Numbered from the stretch's first letter, positions 39,669-50,106 are shown. The stretch is 64,000 bases of DNA from CAZHGD01 sp964531735 (GCA_964531735.1 CAZHGD010000014.1:11806-75805); one strand, 5' to 3'. Notes: generated by a model not told the origin, from the letters alone. Numbers and translations are program-made.

Positions 39669-42248
39669 ATGCCGCTCCCGCCCGCCTTCGCCCTGGCGCT
39701 CAGCCTGCTGTGGCCCCAACCGCGCGAGTTCGACCTCGCGCCGCTGCTGCAACTGCGACTGCCCATACAGGTCACGGCGCCGGCCGAACTGGCCAGCCCG
39801 GCGGCGCTGCTGCGCCGTGAGTTGGCCACGATGTTCGGTGCGAGCGATGGGCCCGGCGGCACGGTGATCCAGTTGGCGCTCGATCCCGAGGCGCTCAAGC
39901 GCGCCGAGGAGTACGCCATCGACCCCAGCGCCGACCGCGTGGTGCTGCGCGCCCACGACGCGCAGGGCGCGTTCTGGGCCGTCCACTCGCTGGTGGCCCT
40001 GCTCGGCCAGGCCCAAGCGGTGGCCGGGGGCTGGTCAGCCGCCATACCAAAGGTGCGCGACTGGCCGGAGACGACCTTCCGCGCGTTCATGATCCAGGGC
40101 GCTTGGACGCGTAGCCTCGACGAGTACAAGCGGAATCTGGAACTCCTGGCGCGCCTGAAGGTGACCTATGTGGCGCTGGAGTTCGGCCCGCAGGTGGTGC
40201 TCGACTTCGACCCGTCCATCGCCGAAGGCGGCAGGTTCACCAAAGCGCAAGCGCGCGAGGTGATCGAGTATGGGCGCAGCCTCGGCCTGAAGCCCATCGC
40301 CTACCTGAACCTGCTCGGCCATCTCGACCGCGGCTACAAGAAGGCCGGCTGCACGCAGCATGACGGCATCGACATCCGGTCCGACGAGGTCTACGAGAAG
40401 TTCGTCTACCCCATCCTGCGCGAGACGCTCGAGGTCTATGGCCCGGTGGAGTACTTCCACGCCGGCATGGATGAGGCTTGGGACCTGTTCACCTGGCTGT
40501 CGAAGGAGGGCTACGACGTCACCAGCCTGATCGCCCGGCACGTCGAGCGGGTCAACGCGTTCCTCAAGGCGCGCGGCGTCAAGCTGGTCATCTGGCACGA
40601 CATGTTCCTGTCGCCCAACCTGGCCAAGGAGCTGAAGGCGCCGGTGGGGCCGGCCAACGGCGGGCCACCCCAGAACACCGCCGCGGCGCTGGCGAAGATC
40701 CCCAAGGACGTCATCCTCGACTACTGGTTCTACGACCCGCTGGCGGCCTATCCGGCGCTCGATTGGCTGCAGAAGCAGGGGTTCACCGTCTGGGCCAGCC
40801 CGTGGCAGACGCCCTACTCGCTGACCCGGTACGCGCTGCAGCGGCAGGTGCCAGTGCTCGGCACGCTGTGGTCTGGACCGCCGGGCTGTTTCGCGTCGCC
40901 GACCTTCTCGCCGGTCACCGCGCACTATGCGCAAGCGGTTTGGGACGCCTCGCGCGCGCCCGCCGAGGTGCGGCCGGAGCCGGCCCTGGCCGAGGCGGCG
41001 CAACGGGCCACCAACGCGGTGCTCTGGCGCCGCCGCCAGCTGAGCTTCCCGTCCAGCACCGCGCTGTGCCTGACGCCGGCCGGACCGGTGCGTCAGACCG
41101 TCGCGGGCGCCGCGCGGCAGTTCAGCGGCGTGCCACTGGCCACCGACCGGCCGATCGCCATCGACCCGCTGCCCGAAGCCAGCAAGCCGCTGGCCAACGC
41201 CGCCGGCGCCGCCCAGGTGCGCCTGCCCGGCGGTCTGAAGTTGGCCCTGGACGGGGTCAACACCAGCCGCGGCGTCGACCAACTCATCCTGTACGCCGCG
41301 CCACGCACCAAGACCAGCACCAACATCTACGGCTGCGAGGTGCAGGTGGCGGCCAACGGCACGGTGCTGGGAGTCAGCGACTACGGGGCGGGCGACCATG
41401 CGGTGCCCGCCGGTGGGTTCGTGCTCTCCGCGCATCTGGGGCCCAAGCCGGTGAAGGCCAATCGCCTGCTCCAGTTGCGGCCCGGCGACCGGGTCGCGGT
41501 GCTGGACGCCCAGGGCGACTGGCTGGGCGGCTACGCGCCGGCCCTGCTGTTGGTCGAGTTGCCGGGCGGCCAGGTACTGCGCGTCGACGGTGAGGACCTG
41601 CCCCGCGAGGCCGACCAGTTGGTGCTCTACCATGCCGGCCACGGCGACGGCCACACCGGCACCAACGCCTTCGGGTGCGAGGTCGCGGTTCGCCACGGCC
41701 TGGTGGCGGCCGTGCGCGACGGCGCGGGCAACAGTGCGATTCCGGATGATGGCTACGTGCTGTCGGCCCATCGCGGCACGAGCGCCACCAAGCACGCCGC
41801 GCTGCGCGCGGTGAAGCCAGGCGACCGCTTGCGGCTGCTCTGGGAGCGCGACGGCAAGCGCGTCGATCTGGACCAGGCCCTGGGTGAGCGCACCCGCACG
41901 TTCGCCGTGGACGCCCGCTGCTCGACGCTCTACCTGTCGGTCAGTGCCTCGCACAGCAGCCAGCCCGGCACGCCACTGGGCGAGTGGGTCGTCCGCTACG
42001 CCGATGGCAGCGCCGAGCGCATCGCCTGCCGCTATGGCCGCGAGGTGCTGCCGACGGGGACAGCCGCCTTGCCACAGCGCACCGATGACCCGGTCTGGAT
42101 GGTCCAGGAACCAGGCTGGCGCGGCCTGGTGCGCGAGTGGGCCAACCCGCACGCCGACCGGCAGGTCAAGGAGATCGCCTTCGTGCCGTCGGCCGCGCTG
42201 CTCGAGATCGGCGCGCGGATCATGGCGGCCACCGCCGCGCTACAGTAA
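39669..42248 (+). CDS. GH20-like beta-N-acetylhexosaminidase with tandem C-terminal repeats
   Basis: An 859-residue protein. A GH20b-type N-terminal domain (about 20-130; WAVHSLVALLGQ) precedes the GH20 barrel, with the catalytic pair D268-E269 in HAGMDEAW. In this family the Asp positions the N-acetyl group and the Glu is the acid. The C-terminus has two repeats (about 535-605 and 648-721), each reading DQLxLY ... TNxxGCEV ... VLSAHxG followed by a PGDR turn. ATG 39669 is chosen for GGAGG seven bases upstream. The N-terminus is only weakly signal-like. The likely role is release of N-acetylhexosamine; the substrate is not established. Confidence 0.75.
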   Translation: MPLPPAFALALSLLWPQPREFDLAPLLQLRLPIQVTAPAELASPAALLRRELATMFGASDGPGGTVIQLALDPEALKRAEEYAIDPSADRVVLRAHDAQGAFWAVHSLVALLGQAQAVAGGWSAAIPKVRDWPETTFRAFMIQGAWTRSLDEYKRNLELLARLKVTYVALEFGPQVVLDFDPSIAEGGRFTKAQAREVIEYGRSLGLKPIAYLNLLGHLDRGYKKAGCTQHDGIDIRSDEVYEKFVYPILRETLEVYGPVEYFHAGMDEAWDLFTWLSKEGYDVTSLIARHVERVNAFLKARGVKLVIWHDMFLSPNLAKELKAPVGPANGGPPQNTAAALAKIPKDVILDYWFYDPLAAYPALDWLQKQGFTVWASPWQTPYSLTRYALQRQVPVLGTLWSGPPGCFASPTFSPVTAHYAQAVWDASRAPAEVRPEPALAEAAQRATNAVLWRRRQLSFPSSTALCLTPAGPVRQTVAGAARQFSGVPLATDRPIAIDPLPEASKPLANAAGAAQVRLPGGLKLALDGVNTSRGVDQLILYAAPRTKTSTNIYGCEVQVAANGTVLGVSDYGAGDHAVPAGGFVLSAHLGPKPVKANRLLQLRPGDRVAVLDAQGDWLGGYAPALLLVELPGGQVLRVDGEDLPREADQLVLYHAGHGDGHTGTNAFGCEVAVRHGLVAAVRDGAGNSAIPDDGYVLSAHRGTSATKHAALRAVKPGDRLRLLWERDGKRVDLDQALGERTRTFAVDARCSTLYLSVSASHSSQPGTPLGEWVVRYADGSAERIACRYGREVLPTGTAALPQRTDDPVWMVQEPGWRGLVREWANPHADRQVKEIAFVPSAALLEIGARIMAATAALQ

Positions 42249-42437
42249 GCCGACCGGGCGCACGCCGTTAGGTTTGCGCCACGTTGCGCCGGCCTGGCGG
42301 CGACAGGGCGGCGGCGCATGGCCGATAATGAGGGTGCGACTCTGCGGCAAGGTGCCCGACGGTGGCTTGTTGCCCGCGAGTCCCGTCGCTGCGCCGACGG
42401 GTCGGGCCGGCGGGGTGCGGCGGCACGGAGGCCGGTA

Positions 42438-45428
42438 TTGCTGGGCATGCGCGTCAAGGCAGACATCACGCATCTGTGTGGGCTGATCGTCCTGGCCAGC
42501 CTGGGCTGGGCGATGCTGCACAGCGCCAGCGTAGCCGGCGCAGTACTGCTCTTCGTCGCCATGGGAGCCACGGCCGCCTTGACTTGGCGCGCCGGCCAGG
42601 CTGGTCAGCGGGCACCGGTCGAGCAACCGCGCGACGAGCTGGCGCAGCCGGCCACCGTAGAGACCTCCGACACGGCTGCCGGCGAGGCCGCCTTGCGGGG
42701 CAACGCGGCCTTCCGCGAGTTCGCGTTCGAGAGTCTGCGCATCCCGGTGGTGGTCATGGATGCGGCCACGTGGCAGTACGTCGACTGCAACCCGGCGGCG
42801 GTGGCCATCTACGGCTTCGCCAGCCGTGAGGAGGTGGTGGGCAAGGCTCCGGTCGATGTGTCGACCGCGGTGCAGTACGACGGGCGGCCATCGGCCGAAG
42901 TGGCCGGTGAGCGCATCCGGCAGGCGCTGACGGATGGTTCGCTGGTCTTCGAGTGGCGCCACCAACGGCCGACCGGCGAGGTATGGGACAGCGAAGTCCG
43001 CCTGATGGCCTTCCGCGCCGGCGAACGCCAGCTCCTCCAGTTCACGCTGGAGGACATCACCGCCAGCAAGCAGGCGGCTGAACTGCTGGAGCAGGAGCGG
43101 GTCTTCACCAACGCGGTCATGGACAGCGTGCCGGGCCTGCTCTACCTCTACGATGCCGAGGGGCACTTGGTGCGCTGGAACAAGCAGCACGAGTTGCTGA
43201 CCGGCTTCAGCGCCGACGAGCTGAACGGCAAGCAGGTGCTGACCTGGTACGACGAACCCGACCGGTCGCGCATCATCGAGGCCATCGGCGAGGTCTACCA
43301 GACCGGCCGCTCGTCGGCGGAGATCCACCTGCTGACCAAGGATCGCGGTCCGGTGCCGTTCCTGGTCACCGGCCAACGGCTGACCTTGGCCGGCCAGGAG
43401 TACCTGACCGGCATCGGCATCGAGCTGACCGAGCGGCGGGTGGCCGAGAAGGCCCGCCAGCAAAGCCAGGACGAACTCGACCGCATCCTGCGCACCGTGC
43501 CGGACATCATCTACCGGCTGGACACCCAGGGCCGGATCACGTTCATCAACGAGGCGGTCCGCGCGTATGGCTACGACCCGAGCGCCATGCTCGGGCAGAC
43601 CATGCTGGAGTTCGTGGCCCGCGAGGACCGGGCGCGCGCCTTGCACCGCCTCGATGAGCGCCGCACCGGCGACCGCGCCACCAAGTCGTTCGAGCTGCGG
43701 CTGTTGCCGGCCGACGGACCGGAACGCACCTTCGAAGTGCGCTCCGATGCGCTCGATCAGACGCCGGTGTTCCTGGTCGACGCCTCCGGCCTCTACAGCA
43801 CGGAGCGACCGACCACGGCCTCGTTCCTCGGCACCCAGGGCATCGCTCGCGACATCACCCAGCGCAAGCGGGCCGAGGAGGCGCTGCGTGAGAGCGAGGA
43901 GAAGTTCCGCAGTCTCTTCGTGCAGGCCGCCGACGCCAGCTACCTGATCCAGGATGAGCGGTACATCGACTGCAACGACGAGGCCCTGCGCCTGTACGAC
44001 TCCGACCGCGCCGGCATCATCGGTTCGACACCGGCCGATTGGTCGCCGGAGTACCAGAGTGACGGCCAACCGTCGGCCGCCGGCGCCACCGCCCACATGG
44101 CGCAAGCGCTGCGCGACGGCCACTGCCGCTTCGCCTGGACGCACCGTCGGCAGGATGGCTCGCCGGTCGAAACGGAGGTGACGCTGACCTGCGTCGGCCT
44201 GGCCGGACAGCCGGTCCTGTTTGCCAGCGTGCGCGACGTCACCGGGGAGCGCCAGTCCGAACGCGAGCGCGCCAAGCTGCAGGCGCAACTGACCCAGGCC
44301 CAGAAGATGGAGTCGGTCGGCCGGCTGGCCGGCGGCGTCGCCCACGACTTCAACAACATGCTCAACGTGGTCTACGGCCATGCTGAGATGGCGTTGCTGG
44401 AGGTCCCGGCCGACTCGCCGGTGCACCGCGACCTGGAGGAGATCTACACGGCGGCCAAGCGCTCGGCCGACCTCACCCGGCAACTGCTGGCCTTCGCCCG
44501 GCAGGAGGTGGTCTCACCGCAGGTGCTCAACCTGAACGAGGCGATCACCCCCATGCTGCAACTCCTGCGGCGGCTGATCGGCGAAGACATCGACCTCGTC
44601 TGGAAGCCGGCCGCCGCCCTGCCGCCCATCCACATCGACCTCTCGCAGGTCGACCAGTTGCTCGCCAATCTGTCGGTCAACGCCCGCGACGCCATCGCCG
44701 GCGTGGGCACGCTGGTCATCGAGACCAGCCGGATCGCCCTCGACGAGGAGTTCTGTACCGCGCACGGCGGGCTGAAGCCCGGACCGTACGTGCTGTTGGC
44801 GGTCAGCGACGACGGCTGCGGCATGGACAAGGAGACCGCCGAGCGCATCTTCGAGCCGTTCTTCACCACCAAGATCGCCGGCGAGGGCACGGGGCTCGGG
44901 TTGTCGACCGTGTACGGCATCGTCAAGCAGAACAACGGCGCCGTCACCGTCTACAGCGAACCCGGACAAGGCACCACCTTCCGCGTCTACTTCCCGGCGC
45001 TGCCGGACGTGCCCACGCGCCGGCAGGCCCTCGCCACGGCGGCACCGCAACTCGGCGGCAGCGAGACGCTCCTGCTGGTCGAGGACGAAGCGCCCATCCT
45101 GCGGGTGGCGCAGCGTACCCTCACTCGGCTCGGCTACACCGTGCTCGCCGCGCACACCCCGGCCGAAGCCATCGAGCTGGCCACCGAGCACCCCGGCGAC
45201 CTCGACCTGCTGATCACCGACGTCGTCATGCCCGGCATGAACGGCCGCGATCTGGCCACGCAGCTCGTCACTCTGCGCCCGGGCCTGCGGGTGCTGTTCA
45301 TGTCCGGCTACACCGCCGATGTCATCGGTCGTCACGGCGTGCTGGACGCCGAGACGCCCTTCATCGCCAAGCCGTTCACCACCGCCAGCCTGGCCAGCAA
45401 GGTCCGCGAAGTACTGAAGCAGGCGTAA
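42438..45428 (+). CDS. Hybrid histidine kinase with four PAS domains and a C-terminal receiver
   Basis: A 996-residue membrane-anchored sensor. Two hydrophobic segments (about 10-50) are followed by four PAS domains. Then come the HisKA box (H636 in VAHDFNN), the N, G1 and G2 boxes (NLSVNARDAI, SDDGCGMD, GEGTGLGLSTVYG), and a receiver with D928 in LLITDVVMPG and K in FIAKPF. PAS1 and PAS4 resemble each other (YVDCNPAAVAIYGF versus YIDCNDEALRLYD). The start is TTG at 42438, with GGAGG six bases upstream; an in-frame ATG three codons later is the alternative. No cognate output regulator is adjacent, and the signal is unknown. Confidence 0.88.
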   Translation: MLGMRVKADITHLCGLIVLASLGWAMLHSASVAGAVLLFVAMGATAALTWRAGQAGQRAPVEQPRDELAQPATVETSDTAAGEAALRGNAAFREFAFESLRIPVVVMDAATWQYVDCNPAAVAIYGFASREEVVGKAPVDVSTAVQYDGRPSAEVAGERIRQALTDGSLVFEWRHQRPTGEVWDSEVRLMAFRAGERQLLQFTLEDITASKQAAELLEQERVFTNAVMDSVPGLLYLYDAEGHLVRWNKQHELLTGFSADELNGKQVLTWYDEPDRSRIIEAIGEVYQTGRSSAEIHLLTKDRGPVPFLVTGQRLTLAGQEYLTGIGIELTERRVAEKARQQSQDELDRILRTVPDIIYRLDTQGRITFINEAVRAYGYDPSAMLGQTMLEFVAREDRARALHRLDERRTGDRATKSFELRLLPADGPERTFEVRSDALDQTPVFLVDASGLYSTERPTTASFLGTQGIARDITQRKRAEEALRESEEKFRSLFVQAADASYLIQDERYIDCNDEALRLYDSDRAGIIGSTPADWSPEYQSDGQPSAAGATAHMAQALRDGHCRFAWTHRRQDGSPVETEVTLTCVGLAGQPVLFASVRDVTGERQSERERAKLQAQLTQAQKMESVGRLAGGVAHDFNNMLNVVYGHAEMALLEVPADSPVHRDLEEIYTAAKRSADLTRQLLAFARQEVVSPQVLNLNEAITPMLQLLRRLIGEDIDLVWKPAAALPPIHIDLSQVDQLLANLSVNARDAIAGVGTLVIETSRIALDEEFCTAHGGLKPGPYVLLAVSDDGCGMDKETAERIFEPFFTTKIAGEGTGLGLSTVYGIVKQNNGAVTVYSEPGQGTTFRVYFPALPDVPTRRQALATAAPQLGGSETLLLVEDEAPILRVAQRTLTRLGYTVLAAHTPAEAIELATEHPGDLDLLITDVVMPGMNGRDLATQLVTLRPGLRVLFMSGYTADVIGRHGVLDAETPFIAKPFTTASLASKVREVLKQA

Positions 45429-45454
45429 GCTCGACTCCGGCGAACACCGCTCCG

Positions 45455-45472
45455 ACGGGCGACCAGGCCCGT
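45455..45472 (+). terminator. Small hairpin between kinase and DUF6067-like genes
   Basis: ACGGGC (45455-45460) and GCCCGT (45467-45472) pair across six bases, 26 bases after the kinase stop. There is no U-run. It could be a weak terminator or chance. Confidence 0.3.
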
Positions 45473-45488
45473 GCCTCGGGGCAACACC

Positions 45489-48400
45489 ATGAGGGTTGCG
45501 CAGAAGCTGCCATGGGCGGTCGCCGTCGTTGCCGTCCTGGCGCTCAGCGGAAAGGCGGATCGCGCGATGAGCGCTCCCGAGCTGTCCTACAGCGTGCCGA
45601 CCACGCCCTGGCCGGAAGCCTACGGTAAGCACCGCGCCCGCGTCCAGGTCGTGGCACCGGCCGACGCCGTGCGGGTCCGGATCGCCTGGCGACGCCGTGA
45701 CCGCGACGCCGCGCGCAAGCAGATCCTGGTGGTCGACGCCGCCACCGGCCGTCCCGTCACCAACGTGGTGCGCCGCAGCGTGACGCGCGAGGTGGGCGAC
45801 CTGGTCTTCCAGCCGGCCACCGCGCCCGGCGAGTACCACATCTACTACCTGCCCTGCCCGGTGCAGGACAACTGGGGCTGGTATGGTGGTGACTACCTGC
45901 CGGTCAAGGACACCGCCGACGCTGCCTGGCGAGCGCGCGCGCTCGCGGTCGAGGCCGCCACGCTCCCCGAAGCGCGCGTGCTCGAGCTCCAGGCGCGCAC
46001 CGAGTTCTCGCGCTTCGACCCGATGGAGGTCGTGGCCGGCGCCGACGAGGTCAAGGCGCTCCTCGACGCCACCGCCGGGCGGCCGTACCTGGTCTTCCCC
46101 GAGGACCGCCGTCACAAGATCAGAATGACCGACGACCTGCCGCTGCGCTGGACGAAGCAGCCACCGGCAGCCGCCTTCGCCGACACGGCACGCCGCCACG
46201 AGTTCCTGACCTTCCAGTTGGGCGTCTTCGCCTCGCGGCAGGCGCTCGAGCGGGTGACCGTGCGGTTCGCCGACCTGCGCACCGCAGACGGTCAGGTGCT
46301 CTCGGCCGCGGCGCTCCGCTGCTTCAACCTCGGCGGCACCAACTGGGACGGTGCCCCGCTCACCAAGCGCGTCGACGTCGCGCTCGGCCGGGTTCAGGCC
46401 CTGTGGTGCGGTCTCCAGGTGCCGGAGGACGCGGCGCCGGGGGTCTACCGTGGCCTGGTCGAGGTGGCCGCGGCCAACGCACCAGCCACGCGCATCGAGC
46501 TGGCCATCACCGTGACCGACCAGGTGCTGGCCGACAGTGGTGACAACGACCTCGACAGCTACGCCCGCCTGCGCTGGCTCGACTCGACCATCGCCCTCGA
46601 CGACGAGATCGTGCGACCCTACACACCCGTCACAGTGCGCGAGCGCCAGCTCGGCGTGCTGGGCCGCACGCTCGAGTTCGGTGCCGACGGCCTGCCCAGC
46701 AGCCTGCGCGCCGGGCAGCACGAGCTCCTCGCCGAGCCGGTGCGCGTGGTGGCCGTGTCCGCCGGCCAGACCTTGGCAGCGCGCGCCGCCACGCCGGCAC
46801 GGGTCACCGCGCACAACGCCGGTCAGGCCACCTGGACTGCCGACGGCAACGCCGGCCCGCTGCGGACCAACACCACCGCGCGCCTGGAGTTCGACGGGCA
46901 CGTGCTCTACCACGTCAAGCTCACCGCCGACCGCGCGGTCGATCTCGACGACGTGCGACTGGAACTGCCCTTCCGCACCGCCGCCGCGCGCTACCTGATG
47001 GGCATCGGCCACAAAGGCGGGTACCGGCCGCGCGAGTGGCGCTGGAAGTGGGGCGGCCGGGTCTACTTCGACAGCTTCTGGATGGGCGACGTGCCCGCCG
47101 GTGTGCAACTCGAACTGCGCGGCACCAGCTACAGCGGACCGATGGTCAACTTGTACTGGAGCCTCGGCCAACTGCAGCCACCGGCGGCCTGGCACAACGG
47201 CGGTAAGGGCGGCGTGGACATCCGCGAGACCGGCGACACCGTGCTGGCCAGTGCGTACTGCGGCCCGCGGCGACTGGCCGCCGGCGAAACGCTCGACCTC
47301 GAGTTCGCGCTGCTGCTGACGCCAGTCAAGCCGCTGGACGTGCCAGGGCACTTCCGCACGCGCTACTACCACGACTACAAGCCGATCAGCGAGATCGCGA
47401 AGACCGGCGCCAACGTGGTCAACATCCACCACGCCAACGAACTGAACCCGTACATCAACTACCCGTTCCTGACCCGCGACAAGCTGCGCGCCTACACCGA
47501 CGAGGCGCACCGGCGCGGCATGAAGGTCAAGCTCTACTACACCTTGCGCGAGATGACCAACCACGTGGCGGAGATGTGGGCGCTGCGCAGCCTGGGCCAC
47601 GAAGTCATCGCGCCCGGCGCGGGCGGCGGCTACCCCTGGCTGCGCGAACACCTCGGCAACGACTACGCCCCGGCCTGGTACCAGCCGCAGCCCGATGGTG
47701 AAGCCTGCGCGGCCATCGTCAACAGCGGTCTCTCGCGCTGGTACAACTACTACCTCGAGGGCCTGCAGTGGCTCTGCCAGAACACCGGCATCGATGGGCT
47801 CTACCAGGACGATGTCTCGTACGACCGGCAGATCATGAAGCGCGTGCGCAAGATCCTCGAGCGCAACCGGCCGGGCAGCATGATCGACCTGCACTCGAAC
47901 ACCGGCTTCTCGTTCCAGCCGGCCAACCAGTATCTGGAGTTCTTCCCCTACCTCGACCGCTTGTGGTTCGGCGAGAGCTTCAACTACGACGAATCACCCG
48001 ACTACTGGCTGACCGAGATCTCGGGCATTCCTTACGGCCTGATGGGCGAGATGCTCCAGGACGGCGGCAACAAATGGCGCGGCATGGTCTACGGCATGAC
48101 CGCGCGGATGCCCTGGTGCGGCGACCCGCGGTCCATCTGGGGGGTGTGGGACCGGTTCGGCATCGACCAGGCGCAGATGATCGGCTACTGGGAACCGAAC
48201 TGCCCGATCCGCACCGGGCATGACGACGTGCTGGCCACGGCCTACGTGCGGGATGGCAAGACACTCATCGCCATCGCGAGTTGGGCACCGAAGACCACGC
48301 GCTGCCGCTTGCAGATCGACTGGGCCGCGCTCAAGCTCGACCCGGCCAAGGTCAAGCTCTGGGCGCCCGAGGTGGCCGACTACCAGCCGGCGACGCTGTT

Positions 48401-49103
48401 CAACGTCGGCGACGAGATCCCGGTTCGCCCACGGCGCGGCTGGCTGCTCATCGTCGATAGCGAGCGCCACGAGGCCCCGGCCTACCAGCCACCGACCGAC
48501 GAGGCCCTCAAGACGCGCACGCTGCTGTTCGAGGAGCGGTTCGCCGGCCGCACGCTGCCGGAGGGCTGGACGACGCAGCTTTCGGCCCGTCCGGGCACCA
48601 AGCTCGAGGCGGCCGATGGGACGCTCCGCATCACCGCCAAAGCGCACTCGCTGGCGGTGGCGCGCCGGGCGCTGCCGGCCGGCGTCACCATGGTGCAGTG
48701 CCGGGCCGAGAGTGGCACCGACGAGGGCATGACCTGGGGCGTGGGCCTCGCGCTGCGTTGGGCCGGCAAGACCATGCTGCGCCTCAACCTGCGGCCGACC
48801 GAGGGCCGCGTCGGCGTGGACACGGGCAAGGACCAGAAGCTGGTCAACGCCGCCATCGCGCCCGGTGGGTCGTGGTATCTGCGCCTGCGCCTGGAGGCCG
48901 ACCAGATCACCGCCGAGTTGTCCGACGACGGCCTCGACTGGCAAGTCATCCACACGCTGCCGCGCAGCGCGTTCGCCGGTGACCCGACGCTGCTCGAAGT
49001 GGGCAAGCTGGCCGGCGGACCGGAGTACCTCGACGCGGACGCCGAACCGAATCGCGACGGCGTGTGCGCGGTGAGCGAGGTGCGGGCGTGGCGCGCGAAG
49101 TGA
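45489..49103 (+). CDS. Secreted DUF6067-like glycosidase-type protein
   Basis: A 1,204-residue secreted protein. The signal peptide (MRVAQKLPWAVAVVAVLALS) is followed by beta-rich domains and a TIM-barrel-like region (about 610-1000) typical of DUF6067. Characteristic segments are GMKVKLYYTLREMTNHVAEM, GIDGLYQDDVSYDR near residue 766 (a likely acidic pair at a strand end), IDLHSNTGF, and the GDPRSIWGVWDRFGI stretch. A C-terminal concanavalin A-like/DUF1349 domain (about 1013-1200) probably binds glycans. The enzymatic activity of DUF6067 proteins is uncertain. ATG 45489 fits the signal peptide. Confidence 0.65.
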   Translation: MRVAQKLPWAVAVVAVLALSGKADRAMSAPELSYSVPTTPWPEAYGKHRARVQVVAPADAVRVRIAWRRRDRDAARKQILVVDAATGRPVTNVVRRSVTREVGDLVFQPATAPGEYHIYYLPCPVQDNWGWYGGDYLPVKDTADAAWRARALAVEAATLPEARVLELQARTEFSRFDPMEVVAGADEVKALLDATAGRPYLVFPEDRRHKIRMTDDLPLRWTKQPPAAAFADTARRHEFLTFQLGVFASRQALERVTVRFADLRTADGQVLSAAALRCFNLGGTNWDGAPLTKRVDVALGRVQALWCGLQVPEDAAPGVYRGLVEVAAANAPATRIELAITVTDQVLADSGDNDLDSYARLRWLDSTIALDDEIVRPYTPVTVRERQLGVLGRTLEFGADGLPSSLRAGQHELLAEPVRVVAVSAGQTLAARAATPARVTAHNAGQATWTADGNAGPLRTNTTARLEFDGHVLYHVKLTADRAVDLDDVRLELPFRTAAARYLMGIGHKGGYRPREWRWKWGGRVYFDSFWMGDVPAGVQLELRGTSYSGPMVNLYWSLGQLQPPAAWHNGGKGGVDIRETGDTVLASAYCGPRRLAAGETLDLEFALLLTPVKPLDVPGHFRTRYYHDYKPISEIAKTGANVVNIHHANELNPYINYPFLTRDKLRAYTDEAHRRGMKVKLYYTLREMTNHVAEMWALRSLGHEVIAPGAGGGYPWLREHLGNDYAPAWYQPQPDGEACAAIVNSGLSRWYNYYLEGLQWLCQNTGIDGLYQDDVSYDRQIMKRVRKILERNRPGSMIDLHSNTGFSFQPANQYLEFFPYLDRLWFGESFNYDESPDYWLTEISGIPYGLMGEMLQDGGNKWRGMVYGMTARMPWCGDPRSIWGVWDRFGIDQAQMIGYWEPNCPIRTGHDDVLATAYVRDGKTLIAIASWAPKTTRCRLQIDWAALKLDPAKVKLWAPEVADYQPATLFNVGDEIPVRPRRGWLLIVDSERHEAPAYQPPTDEALKTRTLLFEERFAGRTLPEGWTTQLSARPGTKLEAADGTLRITAKAHSLAVARRALPAGVTMVQCRAESGTDEGMTWGVGLALRWAGKTMLRLNLRPTEGRVGVDTGKDQKLVNAAIAPGGSWYLRLRLEADQITAELSDDGLDWQVIHTLPRSAFAGDPTLLEVGKLAGGPEYLDADAEPNRDGVCAVSEVRAWRAK

Positions 49104-49136
49104 GCGACTGGACCGCGCCGCGCAGCCGATCGCCGC

Positions 49137-50084
49137 TCAGTTCGCCTCAGCGGTGACGGTCACCGCCGCCTCGGCGAACAGCTCCGGCAGCGTGGCGCCG
49201 CGCAGATGGTGGTCCCACCAGGCGAGCAGCCGCGTCAGGTAGTCACGCTGGCAGGCCGCCGGCCAGCGGCCGGTGTGGAACGCGGCAGGATAGTAGACCC
49301 AGTGCGCGGCGACCTGCCGCGCCTGGAGCGCGTTGAACAGCAGGCGCGCTTGCAGGTCTTTGCGTTCGGCGCCGGTCTCGACGATCAGTGCCGGCGTGTT
49401 CAGCGTGGCCACGTGGTGCAGCGGCGAGAGGTGCTCGTAGACCTCGGGCCGCAACCACATGTCGAGCGGTCCGGCTGCGCCTTGTCGATTCGCGCGCAGC
49501 GCGTGGAACGCCGTGCCACAACAGCGGTCCAGCAGCAACGTGTCGTAGCGCCCGCAGGCGAGCACGCCGGCGCGGAAGCAATCGCTGTGGGCCAGGACCC
49601 AGGCCGCCAGTTGCGCGCCGAAGCTGCACCCGTAGACACCCAACCGGTCGCCATCGGCGAGGCCCTCGGCCACCAGGTGTTCCACGCCGGCCAGCACGTC
49701 GCGGCACGGCTTGTGCATCAACTGGTAGTCCTGCAACTCGTCGCAGAACGCCTGGCCATAGCCGGTGCTGCCGCGGTAGTTCGGCAGCAGCACCGCGTAA
49801 CCGTGGCTGGCCAGCCACAGCGCGGCACTCTCGCCGTTCACCGCGGCGAGGCTAGCCGCGTTGACGTCGTTACGCTGCTCCGGGCCACCGTGCAGGAAGA
49901 CGAGTGTCGGCAGCGGCGCCCGAGCGTCGCCCGTCGGTCGGACCAGGATGGCCTCAATCGGCCAGCCGTCGCTGGCGTAGTGGATCCACGACACCTGCGG
50001 GCGCCGCTCGGCGCGCAGCCAGGCGTCGAAGGCGTCGTCGGTCGCGTCGCACAAGCCCAGCAGGTCGTCGACGGTCAACTCCAC
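49137..50084 (-). CDS. S9 prolyl-oligopeptidase-like alpha/beta hydrolase
   Basis: A 315-residue serine hydrolase without the propeller domain. The nucleophile is S154 in YGCSFGAQ (G-x-S-x-G), the oxyanion region is HGGPEQ, and the catalytic histidine is H270 in AAFHTGRW. The acid is D243 or E240 in ETGAERKD. PNYRGSTGYG is strongly S9-like. No signal peptide is visible. GTG 50084 is preferred because GGAGG lies five bases before it; an in-frame GTG at 50099 has no such site. Confidence 0.75.
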   Translation of the reverse strand: MELTVDDLLGLCDATDDAFDAWLRAERRPQVSWIHYASDGWPIEAILVRPTGDARAPLPTLVFLHGGPEQRNDVNAASLAAVNGESAALWLASHGYAVLLPNYRGSTGYGQAFCDELQDYQLMHKPCRDVLAGVEHLVAEGLADGDRLGVYGCSFGAQLAAWVLAHSDCFRAGVLACGRYDTLLLDRCCGTAFHALRANRQGAAGPLDMWLRPEVYEHLSPLHHVATLNTPALIVETGAERKDLQARLLFNALQARQVAAHWVYYPAAFHTGRWPAACQRDYLTRLLAWWDHHLRGATLPELFAEAAVTVTAEAN

Positions 50085-50106
50085 GGCGCCCTCCGCCACG
50101 CCCGAC

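Noticed and set aside
44514..47894. Open antisense frame of 1,126 codons across kinase and DUF6067-like genes
   Set aside because: The plus-strand genes have clear motifs and ribosome binding sites. The reverse translation is His/Val/Gly-rich with no recognisable family.
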